64,000 bases of DNA, taken from assembly GCF_010548275.1 (NCBI RefSeq), contig NZ_JAAGLT010000004.1, positions 248,001-312,000 of the forward strand, written 5' to 3'. The position numbers were made by a program, and so were the translations under genes. The notes below the pieces were generated by a model. That model did no database searches. It worked only from the letters and a program-made list of their open reading frames with translations, and had not been told where the DNA came from. The stretch is from Streptomyces sp. SID12488. Lineage in GTDB: Bacteria > Actinomycetota > Actinomycetes > Streptomycetales > Streptomycetaceae. Shown piece after piece: positions 31,509 to 39,225 of this stretch. Position 1 is the first letter of the stretch; the number at the start of each line of letters is the position of its first letter.

Positions 31509-33747
31509 CGAGTTGCTGGGTCGCCCGGGTCATCGCGACATAGCGATCCACCGCCCCCTCGATACCCTCGCCCCCGCCGAACCTCTCGGGGTCGACCAGG
31601 ATGACCAGGTCGAATTCGAGGCCCTTGGACAGCACCGGGGTGAGTGACCGTACCCGCGACGTCGCCCGGAACCCGGGGTCGCCGATGACGCAGGCGATGC
31701 CGTCGGCGTGTGAGGCGAGCCAGGTGTCGAGGACGGCATCCAGTTCCGACACCGAACCGTGGACAACCGGAACCCCGCCGCTGCGGATCGAGGTCGGCAC
31801 GTTGGCGTCGGGGAGGGCGGCCCTGATGACCGGCTCGGCCTCCGCCATGATCTCTTCCGGCGTGCGGTAGTTGATGCTGAGAGAGGCCAGGCTGATCCGG
31901 TCGAGCCCGATCCGCTCCAGCCGTTCCTCCCACGACTCCGTGAACCCGTGCCGGGCCTGGGCGCGGTCCCCGACGATGGTGAAACTCCGGGACGGGCACC
32001 GCAGCAGCAGCATCTGCCACTCCGCGTCGGTCAGTTCCTGGGCCTCGTCCACGACGATGTGTGCGAACGGCCCGGCTAGCAAGTCCGGCTCGGCGACGGT
32101 CAGTTCGGACTCGTCGACCAGGCTGACCTTGGCGTCCTGGCCGCGCAGCATCCGCACCAGGCCCTCGCCTTCGTCACCGTCGGCGCCGGAGTCGCGTACG
32201 GCGTCGATCAGGTTGTCGACGACCTGGGTCATCCGCTCGCGCTGGGCCGCCAGGACACTCGCGTGCCGGCGCCTGCGTCGGGCGGCCTCCGGGTCGCCGA
32301 GCCGCTGGCGTGCCGCGTCGAGGATCGGCAGGTCGGACACGGTCCAGGCGTGAACGTCGTCCGCGCGCTGCAGTTTCCGTACCTCGTCGGGGCTCAGCCA
32401 GGGCGCGCACATCCGCAGGTAGGCGGGCACGGACCACAGGTCTCCGACCAGGTCGGCCGCTTCGAGCAGCGGCCACGCGCGGTTGAAGGTGGTGACCAAC
32501 TCCCGGTCCTGTGAAAGTGACTTGCGTAGCTGGTCGGGAGAAACTCCGCCGTCGTCGTTGTCGTGTTTGTCCGCGAGGATCGTGAGGAGTTCGTCCCAGA
32601 CCTGGTCGCGGGCCTCGTTGTGGGGCACGCCGGGTGCCGCTTCGAAGGCGACGGCCCAGTCGGCGGCGGTCAGCCGGACGTCGGACCAGTGGGTCGAGAC
32701 CGTGAGCCCCTGGGTGGGCGGCTCCTCGTAGAACGCGACGGCCTTCTCGATCGCCTTCACCAGGTTCGCGGACGACTTCAGACGGGCCACGTCCGGGTCG
32801 GCCTCGACCGCTGCCGAGGCGCCTTCGTCGACGAGGTCCCGCAGGGTGCAGGTCTGCACGCCCTCCTCGCCGAGACTGGGGAGGACATCGGCGACGTACG
32901 CCAGGTAGGGCCGGTGCGGGCCGACGAACAGGATGCCGCCACGGCGGTGACCGAGGCGGGGGTCGGCGTAGAGGAGGTAGGCGGAGCGGTGCAGGGCGAC
33001 GACGGTCTTGCCCGTGCCCGGACCGCCGTCCACGACGAGCGCGCCGCGCGAGCCCGCGCGGATGATGGCGTCCTGGTCGGCCTGGATGGTGCCGAGGACG
33101 TCCCGCATGCGCGGCGAACGGTTGCTGCCCAGGCTGGCGATGAAGGCGGACTGGTCGTCGAGCGCGGCGGCGTGCCCGTCGAACCCGTCCGAGGCGAACA
33201 CCTCGTCCCAGTAGTCGCTGATCCGGCCGTCGGTCCAGCGGTACCGGCGGCGGCTGGCCAGACCCATCGGGTTGCCATGGGTGGCCCCGAAGAACGGCTC
33301 GGCGGCGGGGGAGCGCCAGTCGAGCAGCAGCCGACGGCCCGTGGAGTCGGTGAGGCCGAGCCGCCCGACGTACGCAGCCTGCTCGGGGTCGTCCGCGCTG
33401 ACCATGTGGCCGAGGCACAGGTCCGGCCCGAAGCGGCGCAGCGCGCGCAGGCGGGCGGTGAGCCGATGGATCTCGGTGTCCCGGTCCATGGCATCGCGGC
33501 CGGTGCCGCCGGGGGCTTTGCGCTGGGCGTCGAGACGGTCGGTCAGTTCGGCGATCGACTGTTCCAGGCACTCCGCGAGGGCGGCGAAGTGCCGCTCGTC
33601 GCGGCCGATCAGCTTCGGGTCGGCCTTGGCGGAGAGACGGTCGGGGAGGGCGAACGCGCTGGTGGATGTACTGGTGGATGTACTGGCGGTGGACATGGTG
33701 GTGACGGACATCGTGGTGACGGACGTGGTGGTGGTCCGGGCGTTCAC
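31483..33747 (-). CDS. helR: HelR, RNA polymerase-recycling helicase-like ATPase (rifamycin resistance)
   Basis: 754 aa from GTG 33747, which has GGGAG nine bases upstream; the open frame extends further but without homology. After a Ser/Thr-rich N-terminus made of short repeats, the body is a superfamily I helicase-like ATPase. Walker A GGPGTGKT lies at about 241-248, Walker B VVDEAQELTD follows, and C-terminal motifs INYRTPEEIM and RYVAMTRATQQLVIL are intact. An antiparallel coiled coil near residues 40-110 (LAECLEQSIAELTDRLDAQR) would insert into RNA polymerase. HelR removes rifampicin-stalled polymerase from DNA. An RAE element lies upstream, supporting the call. Confidence 0.93.
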   Translation of the reverse strand: MNARTTTTSVTTMSVTTMSTASTSTSTSTSAFALPDRLSAKADPKLIGRDERHFAALAECLEQSIAELTDRLDAQRKAPGGTGRDAMDRDTEIHRLTARLRALRRFGPDLCLGHMVSADDPEQAAYVGRLGLTDSTGRRLLLDWRSPAAEPFFGATHGNPMGLASRRRYRWTDGRISDYWDEVFASDGFDGHAAALDDQSAFIASLGSNRSPRMRDVLGTIQADQDAIIRAGSRGALVVDGGPGTGKTVVALHRSAYLLYADPRLGHRRGGILFVGPHRPYLAYVADVLPSLGEEGVQTCTLRDLVDEGASAAVEADPDVARLKSSANLVKAIEKAVAFYEEPPTQGLTVSTHWSDVRLTAADWAVAFEAAPGVPHNEARDQVWDELLTILADKHDNDDGGVSPDQLRKSLSQDRELVTTFNRAWPLLEAADLVGDLWSVPAYLRMCAPWLSPDEVRKLQRADDVHAWTVSDLPILDAARQRLGDPEAARRRRRHASVLAAQRERMTQVVDNLIDAVRDSGADGDEGEGLVRMLRGQDAKVSLVDESELTVAEPDLLAGPFAHIVVDEAQELTDAEWQMLLLRCPSRSFTIVGDRAQARHGFTESWEERLERIGLDRISLASLSINYRTPEEIMAEAEPVIRAALPDANVPTSIRSGGVPVVHGSVSELDAVLDTWLASHADGIACVIGDPGFRATSRVRSLTPVLSKGLEFDLVILVDPERFGGGEGIEGAVDRYVAMTRATQQLVILTSPQR

Positions 33748-33880
33748 GGCATCAACTCCCGTCCGGGCGACGGCGCGCACACCCACATCTCCGACCCGTA
33801 GGTCGACAACAGAACACGCACTTCGAGACTCCCCGTTTCCGCAGTTCCAGGCCTTAGGCGGGAGATTCTGCGGCACGACG

Positions 33881-33900
33881 GGGGCCTTGCCGCAAGCCCC
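33881..33900 (-). promoter_or_regulatory. Rifamycin-associated element (RAE) upstream of helR
   Basis: On the helR strand the sequence is GGGGCTTGC then GGCAAGGCCCC, a near-perfect inverted repeat matching the RAE as I recall it from rifamycin-inactivating genes of Streptomyces. It is 134 bp upstream of the helR GTG. RAE elements mark rifamycin-inducible resistance genes. Confidence 0.88.
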
Positions 33901-33981
33901 CCGGTGCGCTATATCTTGAACATGGCAAGGGGTCCAGAACTCCTTGCCTTTGTTTTTTGTGGCGCGCCCTGACGGCGAAGC

Positions 33982-34212
33982 TCAGGCCTCGGTAGTCCTC
34001 TTCTTCCTTCTCGCCCTGACGATGACGATGATCAGGGTGAGCGTGGTGGTCATCCCTATCCCGAAAGTCAGGTCCACCAGGGCGTCGATCAGGTTGTCGA
34101 CGGAGAAGTCGAAGATCACGGTGGTCAGGAAGCGAGTGAGGTCGATGAGGCAGAGCGTGAAGGCCACATGGGCCAGCGGAATCCTGAACTTCTCCCCGTT
34201 CGCCTCTTTCAT
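33982..34212 (-). CDS. Small two-helix membrane protein of unknown function
   Basis: 76 aa from ATG 34212, preceded by GGAGAGG; a GTG at 34248 would add 12 residues. It has two hydrophobic helices (LAHVAFTLCLIDLTRFLTTV and FGIGMTTTLTLIIVIV) and a positively charged end (RARRKKRT), so the C-terminus is cytoplasmic. No family is recognised. It is encoded on the same strand as helR but upstream of the RAE, with no sign of a shared role. Confidence 0.65.
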   Translation of the reverse strand: MKEANGEKFRIPLAHVAFTLCLIDLTRFLTTVIFDFSVDNLIDALVDLTFGIGMTTTLTLIIVIVRARRKKRTTEA

Positions 34213-34443
34213 CGCGTACCTCTCCTGCCTCTCCTCGCTCACCTCCACCTCCTGGTTCGGCTGATTCTTACATCACCACTTTGAGCCGTACTGGGGGGCT
34301 ATCGGTACGGCCTCGTTTCGTTCAGCGGAAGAAAACTTCCATTGACAGGCCGGTTACGTGTGCGGCATTTGGGAGAAACATCCGGCCCGTTCTCTTTACG
34401 CCATCCGGCGCCATCGTGGCGACCCGCGCAGGAAGAGAACGCG

Positions 34444-35946
34444 ATGACGGACACGGTCAGAGAACCAGGCGGAGATACGGAGATCGCGGGCGGGGAGGGG
34501 TACTCCCCCCGCCTCTACAACGAGGACCTCGCCCCGGCCACCGAGCGCAAGTGGGGCGCGTTCAGCATCTTCAACGTGTGGACCTCGGACGTACACAGTC
34601 TGTACGGGTACTTCCTCGCCGCCAGCCTGTTCCTGGTCGCCGGCAACACCTTCAAGTTCCTGATCGGCATCGGTGTCGGATCGCTGATCATCTACTACCT
34701 GATGACGCTGATCGGAAAAGCGGGCGTGCGCACGGGCGTCCCGTACCCCGTCCTGGCCCGCGCCTCCTTCGGTACGTTCGGCGCGAACGTACCGGCGCTG
34801 GTCAGGGCGATCGTCGCCACATTCTGGTACGGCGCCCAGACCAGCGCGGCGGCGGGCGCGATCGTGGCGTTCCTCATCCGCTACGACGGCCCGAAGCACC
34901 TGCACGAGACGAGCCGTCTGTTTGACCACAGCGGTCTGGAAGTCATCTGCTACCTCGCCGTCTGGGCGGCCCAACTGCTGATCATCAGCAAGGGGATGGA
35001 GACGGTCCGCCGGTTCCAGGACTTCGCGGGCCCGGCGGTCTGGCTGATGATGCTGGTGCTGGCGGTGGCCCTGTCGGTGAAGGCGGGGACGCTGTCCTTC
35101 GCGGTGGACATGCCGGCCAAGGACCTGGCGGCGCTGGCGAAGAACGCGACCGGCCTGGACGTGACGCCGGGTTCGTTCGCCGCGATAGCGGCCATCGCGG
35201 CGACCTGGGTGACGTACTTCGCCGCGCTGTTCCTGAACTTCGGCGACTTCGCCCGTTTCGCGCCGGACGAGAAGACCCTGAAGAAGGGCAACGTCTGGGG
35301 CCTGCCCGTCAACCTGATCCTGTTCTCGCTGGTGGCGGCGATGACAACTGCCTCTGCCAGCAAGGTGTACGGCGAGGTCATCCTCGAACCGGCGGCTATC
35401 TCGGCGAAGTTCGACAGCGCGTTCCTCGTCCTGCTGGCCGCCCTGACGTTCGCGGTCGCGACCCTCGGCATCAACGTCGTCGCCAACTTCGTCAGCCCGG
35501 CCTTCGACTTCGCGAACATGGCCCCGAAGCACATCTCGTTCAAGCGGGGCGGTCTGATCGCGGCGGTCATCGCGCTGCTCCTCTACCCGCTCCACCCCTG
35601 GGACAACGCTCCGAGCTTCGTCAACGCGATCGGCTCGACGATGGGCCCGATCTTCGGCGTGGTGGTCGTCGACTACTACCTCATCCGCAAGGCCCAGCTG
35701 AACATCCCCGACCTCTACAAGGAGGACGGCGAGTTCCGCTTCCAGGGCGGCTGGAACATCCGCGCCTTCGCGGCGGCGGCAGTAGGCGCGATCTTCTCCA
35801 GCATCCTCCCGACGTACGGACCTTCGGGATACGGGGCCGCGCTGGGCCCGTACTCCTGGTTCATCGGGGTGCTGGTCGCGGGGACGATCTACTTCGGGGT
35901 GAGCGGCGGGAAGAGCCGACTGGTGGGTTCACGCTCGTCCGAGTGA
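34444..35946 (+). CDS. NCS1-family nucleobase/hydantoin permease
   Basis: 500 aa from ATG 34444 with AGGAAGAG upstream. About 12 transmembrane helices. N-terminal NCS1 motifs are clear: RLYNEDLAPATERKWGAFSI, FNVWTSDVHSLYGYFLAASL, then GVRTGVPYPVLARASFGTFG and RAIVATFWYGAQT. The family imports cytosine, purines, allantoin, hydantoins or thiamine-type compounds with cation symport. The W in FNVWTSDVH and the conserved GIPYPV-like loop suggest allantoin/hydantoin-type transport, but no catabolic gene is adjacent to support a substrate. Confidence 0.88.
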   Translation: MTDTVREPGGDTEIAGGEGYSPRLYNEDLAPATERKWGAFSIFNVWTSDVHSLYGYFLAASLFLVAGNTFKFLIGIGVGSLIIYYLMTLIGKAGVRTGVPYPVLARASFGTFGANVPALVRAIVATFWYGAQTSAAAGAIVAFLIRYDGPKHLHETSRLFDHSGLEVICYLAVWAAQLLIISKGMETVRRFQDFAGPAVWLMMLVLAVALSVKAGTLSFAVDMPAKDLAALAKNATGLDVTPGSFAAIAAIAATWVTYFAALFLNFGDFARFAPDEKTLKKGNVWGLPVNLILFSLVAAMTTASASKVYGEVILEPAAISAKFDSAFLVLLAALTFAVATLGINVVANFVSPAFDFANMAPKHISFKRGGLIAAVIALLLYPLHPWDNAPSFVNAIGSTMGPIFGVVVVDYYLIRKAQLNIPDLYKEDGEFRFQGGWNIRAFAAAAVGAIFSSILPTYGPSGYGAALGPYSWFIGVLVAGTIYFGVSGGKSRLVGSRSSE

Positions 35947-36013
35947 CGGTTCCGGATTCCGTATCCGGGTCGGCGGTCAACTCTGGGACAGTCGCGCCGA
36001 GCGAGGGCGAAGG

Positions 36014-36595
36014 ATGCCTGTCATGGTGGCGACGGAGTCGAGCGTCGGGCAGGCCTTCGAGCTGTTCAGCGCGGCTGCTCCTGAGGGTTGGCGCGTGGAA
36101 CTCGTCGAGGGGGAGATCTGCCTGTCGCCGCCCGGGAACGGGGCCCACGCGGAGATCGTGTCGGAACTCGCCGGGCAGGTCATCGACCGACGGGGCGACC
36201 CGTCCCTGCGTGCCTACACGGGCGTCGGCCTGAAGGTCCCCACGGTCCCCGGTATCCCCGGTGTCCCCGGCGCGGACTATGTCCTCCCGGACCTGACCGT
36301 CGCGCCCAGGAGCAGCTTCGCCAACGAGGACGTGTGGCAGTACCCCTCGGACGTCCTCCTTGCCGCAGAGGTCACCTCGGCCGGTACCGCCGAGCGTGAC
36401 CGTGGCAAGAAGCTCTGCGGGTACGCCCGTGCGGGCATTCCCGTCTACCTCCTGATCGACGGGGAGAAGGGCGAGGTGGTCGTGCACTTCGAGCCGTCGG
36501 ACGGCGCGTACGGCTGTAGCGTGAGGTACAAGTGGGGCCTCGCCGTGCCGCTTCCCGCGCCCCTGGGGTTCGAGCTGGACACGGCGGAGTTCTGA
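36014..36595 (+). CDS. Uma2-family putative endonuclease (DUF820, PD-(D/E)XK fold)
   Basis: 193 aa from ATG 36014. The family core is present: RVELVEGEICLSPPGNGAHA at about 26-45, Asp in YVLPDLTVAPR, ligand Glu in LAAEVTSAGTAERDRGKKLC, and YARAGIPVYLLID. The catalytic PD-ExK-like residues look intact. Uma2 proteins are abundant in Streptomyces and cyanobacteria; their substrates remain unknown. A strong hairpin terminator follows. Confidence 0.9.
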   Translation: MPVMVATESSVGQAFELFSAAAPEGWRVELVEGEICLSPPGNGAHAEIVSELAGQVIDRRGDPSLRAYTGVGLKVPTVPGIPGVPGADYVLPDLTVAPRSSFANEDVWQYPSDVLLAAEVTSAGTAERDRGKKLCGYARAGIPVYLLIDGEKGEVVVHFEPSDGAYGCSVRYKWGLAVPLPAPLGFELDTAEF

Positions 36596-36665
36596 GCGTC
36601 GGAGCGGTCCTGTTGGGGGTCGGCCGCTACGGCTTGTTGCTTGTCATTGTTGTGGGCGGACATAC

Positions 36666-36702
36666 GGAAGGCTTCACCTCCGGGTAGGAGGTGAAGCCTT
36701 CC
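36666..36702. terminator. Perfect 16-bp hairpin after the Uma2 gene
   Basis: GGAAGGCTTCACCTCC (36666-36681) pairs perfectly with 36687-36702 around a 5-nt loop (GGGTA). It lies between the convergent Uma2 gene and the small membrane-protein gene and serves both directions. Confidence 0.85.
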
Positions 36703-36733
36703 TCTGTTGCGCGGGATGGAGAGCCGCTCAGGG

Positions 36734-36937
36734 CTACGGCTGCGCGAGCACTCCGGCTGCCTCCATCAGCATGACAGTGGCCGATGTCGTGACGATGAAG
36801 GCGCCGCCACCGCGGGCTGCGGCGTCCGTGTATGCGGCGCCTCCCAACCGCGCCAGGATGCTCGCGACCAACCCGGCCACAAGACCGGTCAAGAGGGCGA
36901 TGGAGATCAGCAGGGCTCGGGTCGCAAGGGAAGACAT
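36734..36937 (-). CDS. Small membrane protein (67 aa)
   Basis: 67 aa from ATG 36937. The first helix (TRALLISIALLTGLVAGLVA) and a second, weaker hydrophobic stretch (GGAFIVTTSATVMLMEAAGV) suggest a two-pass or secreted protein. The Shine-Dalgarno is weak. Similar short proteins occur widely in Streptomyces without known function. It is divergent from the histidine kinase gene. Confidence 0.6.
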   Translation of the reverse strand: MSSLATRALLISIALLTGLVAGLVASILARLGGAAYTDAAARGGGAFIVTTSATVMLMEAAGVLAQP

Positions 36938-37150
36938 GGTGGATTCCCGGAGGTGAGCAGGTCGTGCCCTTCTGGGCCCCGGCGGCCGGGTCCGATGACC
37001 GCCGACGCATCCGACGCTACGGCCGCGCACACCAGCGCTGTATCACCTGATGCTCCATCAACTACAGCTCCATGGAGGGTTGTTGATGGATCGAGGCGGG
37101 GTAGCTGAAGAGACGATGTTGCCGTCGTCGGGCGGGTGCCAGAGTGAGGC

Positions 37151-38314
37151 ATGACCTTGCAGACCGCACACGCGAAAACCGCTCTCGAACGGACTCAGCG
37201 CATGATCATTCGCGCCCTGGCATGGCTCAGAGGCGTCCAGTTCGCCTTGTGGATCTGGGTTCCCTTCGCCGGCGAAGGCCCCGGCCGTTCTGATCCGCAG
37301 GTACTCGGCGGCTATGTTCTCGCTGCGGTTTTCTCCACGACGCTGTTCACTGTCGCACTTCGTCGAGGCACGTTGTCGCCACGCTGGGTCAGTGCCGACG
37401 TGGTCCTCGCGGTGGGCTACGCGATCGTGGTGAGCCGTTCCTACCCGCCCGTGGACGCCGCGTCGATCACGAACTGGGTGATTCCCCCGCTGTGCGGTGT
37501 CACGGTGACCGCGGCGATCTACGGCGGCCGGTACAGGGCGGGTGCGGTGTGCCTGGTGGTGGGTGCATGGGTGCTGGGAGCCTGGCCCGCACTCGGCACG
37601 GCCAACTCCGCCGAGCTGGTGACCAACAGCGTGATGATGACCCTGTTCGCGGGTGTGGCCGGCATCACCGGCAATCTGCTGTTCGGCGCCGCGAGAGGGG
37701 CGGACCTCGCGGCGGAGGAGGCCGCGACGCAGCGGGGCAGGGCGGAAAGGGCGTCGGAGCGGGAGCGCCACACCCGGTACCTGCATGACACGGTGCTCCA
37801 GATACTCGAAGGCATCGCCCAGGGGACACGCGGCAAAGACCTTCCTGAAGTCCGACGCATCTGCCGGACCGCAGCCGAGAAACAGCGGACCACCGTGCTG
37901 GCCGCTCGCCCTGACGGGGTGGTCGCCCACATCACCGAGGCCCTGGCGGAGATGATCGAGGACCACCCGGCACAGGAGAAGCTTCAGCTGGTCAGCACCA
38001 GGTTCGACGACCGGCTGCCGGATCTGCCCACCGAAGTGGTCGACGCGCTCACCGGTGCGGTTCGCGAAGCACTGAACAACATCATCAAGTACGCGCACAC
38101 GGACGAGGCACGAGTGACAGTGACCGTCCTGGAACCCAAGGGCGTCAGGATCATCGTCGTCGACCACGGGGTGGGCTTCGACAGCGACACCGTGGTCCTC
38201 GGCTTCGGCACGCGGAGGTCGATCATCGAGCCCGTCGCCGCCGTAGGGGGCGAAGCCGTCATCGACAGCACGCCCGGTGAAGGAACAATCGTGGAGATGT
38301 CATGGACGAAGTGA
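37151..38314 (+). CDS. Membrane sensor histidine kinase, NarL-partner type
   Basis: 387 aa from ATG 37151. The N-terminal membrane domain has about five to six helices (residues 20-175). The dimerisation/phosphoacceptor region carries RHTRYLHDTVLQILEGIAQG, with the phosphorylated His in LHDTVLQ. The HATPase follows, with N box VREALNNIIKYAHTDEARVT and G1 box VVDHGVGFD. The sensor has no recognisable extracellular domain, so it may sense a membrane signal. It overlaps the response regulator gene by 13 bp, so they form one operon. Confidence 0.92.
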   Translation: MTLQTAHAKTALERTQRMIIRALAWLRGVQFALWIWVPFAGEGPGRSDPQVLGGYVLAAVFSTTLFTVALRRGTLSPRWVSADVVLAVGYAIVVSRSYPPVDAASITNWVIPPLCGVTVTAAIYGGRYRAGAVCLVVGAWVLGAWPALGTANSAELVTNSVMMTLFAGVAGITGNLLFGAARGADLAAEEAATQRGRAERASERERHTRYLHDTVLQILEGIAQGTRGKDLPEVRRICRTAAEKQRTTVLAARPDGVVAHITEALAEMIEDHPAQEKLQLVSTRFDDRLPDLPTEVVDALTGAVREALNNIIKYAHTDEARVTVTVLEPKGVRIIVVDHGVGFDSDTVVLGFGTRRSIIEPVAAVGGEAVIDSTPGEGTIVEMSWTK

Positions 38315-38961
38315 TCGAGATCGAGATCGGCTGCATCGACGACGCCCTGATGGATCTGGAGGGCAAAGCCGTCGCGCTGAAGGCGAAGAGCGAGGTCCGA
38401 GTGGTCACGATGGCCGCTTCGGTGGAGGAGTTCCTGTCCCGTGCTCCACGGCCGAAGATCGTCACCCTCGATCTGCACCTGGGCGACGGCACCCTGCCCG
38501 CGGACAACGTGACCGCGCTGGTCGAGGCAGGGCACAAGGTCATCGTCTTGACGGTCATTCCGGAGTTCGACTGGGTTCAGGAGACGACCGAAGCCGGCGC
38601 GTCCGCCTATCTCCACAAGAGCAACCGCCTGGAGACCCTGGTCACCGTCATTCGCGAAGTGCACGCCGGAGAGGTGCCCACCACCGCCGACCACGCCTTC
38701 CATCTGGCGCGCGACAGCCGGCCCAGCCGACCGCATCTGACCCCCCGGGAGCTGGAGATCCTGGAGATGGTCAGCACCGGTATGACCCACAAGGCGATCG
38801 CGCGCCGACTCGACTGTGCGTCCAGCACGGTGGCCACCCACCTGGCGAGCGTGCGCGGCAAGTACGACAACACCGAGCGGCCGATCACCAAGCCCACGGA
38901 CTACCGGGACCGCCTGCGGGAACGCCAACTGGACCGCGACCGCCTCGACCCCGAGAGCTAG
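38302..38961 (+). CDS. NarL/LuxR-family response regulator
   Basis: 219 aa from ATG 38302. The receiver domain has the acidic pair CIDDA (13-15 region), phospho-acceptor Asp in IVTLDLHLGDG, Thr in VIVLTVI and Lys in LHKSNR. The C-terminal LuxR HTH reads LTPRELEILEMVSTGMTHKA then IARRLDCASSTVATHLASVR. It is the partner of the overlapping kinase. All catalytic residues look intact. Targets are not evident; the small genes on either side are candidates. Confidence 0.93.
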   Translation: MDEVIEIEIGCIDDALMDLEGKAVALKAKSEVRVVTMAASVEEFLSRAPRPKIVTLDLHLGDGTLPADNVTALVEAGHKVIVLTVIPEFDWVQETTEAGASAYLHKSNRLETLVTVIREVHAGEVPTTADHAFHLARDSRPSRPHLTPRELEILEMVSTGMTHKAIARRLDCASSTVATHLASVRGKYDNTERPITKPTDYRDRLRERQLDRDRLDPES

Positions 38962-38985
38962 GACCGGCCAGGGTGGAGTCGCGCC

Positions 38986-39123
38986 CTACCTCGGCAGTGA
39001 GTACTCCTGCATCTGCCCGGCATGATGCGGCTCTGCCGCCCGTGCCGGGCCCGTGTTCGCTGCGATGATGAGGGTCGCGGCGGCGATGATTGCCGCGCAG
39101 ACCGCTCTGAAATGTGAGAGCAC
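38986..39123 (-). CDS. Small secreted peptide precursor, candidate signalling pheromone
   Basis: 45 aa from GTG 39123, with GCGAGG six to seven bases upstream. A basic start is followed by the hydrophobic core CAAIIAAATLIIAA and an ARA|AE-type signal peptidase site near residue 29. This leaves a 16-residue polar peptide, AEPHHAGQMQEYSLPR. The gene has its own promoter-like region and is divergent from the XRE-TPR regulator 102 bp away. A short exported peptide next to a TPR regulator is the arrangement of RRNPP quorum-sensing cassettes. The coding call rests on RBS, signal-peptide logic and context; no homology is claimed. Confidence 0.62.
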   Translation of the reverse strand: MLSHFRAVCAAIIAAATLIIAANTGPARAAEPHHAGQMQEYSLPR

Positions 39124-39149
39124 GGCAACCTCGCAACAACAGCGACGTA

Positions 39150-39175
39150 TTAAGCACGCTTAACCCGTGGCTTAA
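39150..39175. promoter_or_regulatory. Palindromic operator between peptide gene and XRE-TPR regulator
   Basis: TTAAGC-AC-GCTTAA (39150-39163) is a perfect inverted repeat, and a third GCTTAA lies at 39170-39175, 12 bp from the second. The AT-rich site is unusual in this genome and overlaps the expected promoter of the peptide gene (TAATAC about 25-30 bp before its start). A second interrupted inverted repeat, GTTGA-N6-TCAAC, lies nearer the regulator at about 39183-39198. Confidence 0.7.
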
Positions 39176-39225
39176 CGTAGAGGTTGACGGACCTCAACGG
39201 CAAGTAGGCACAGGGGAGTTGGGCG

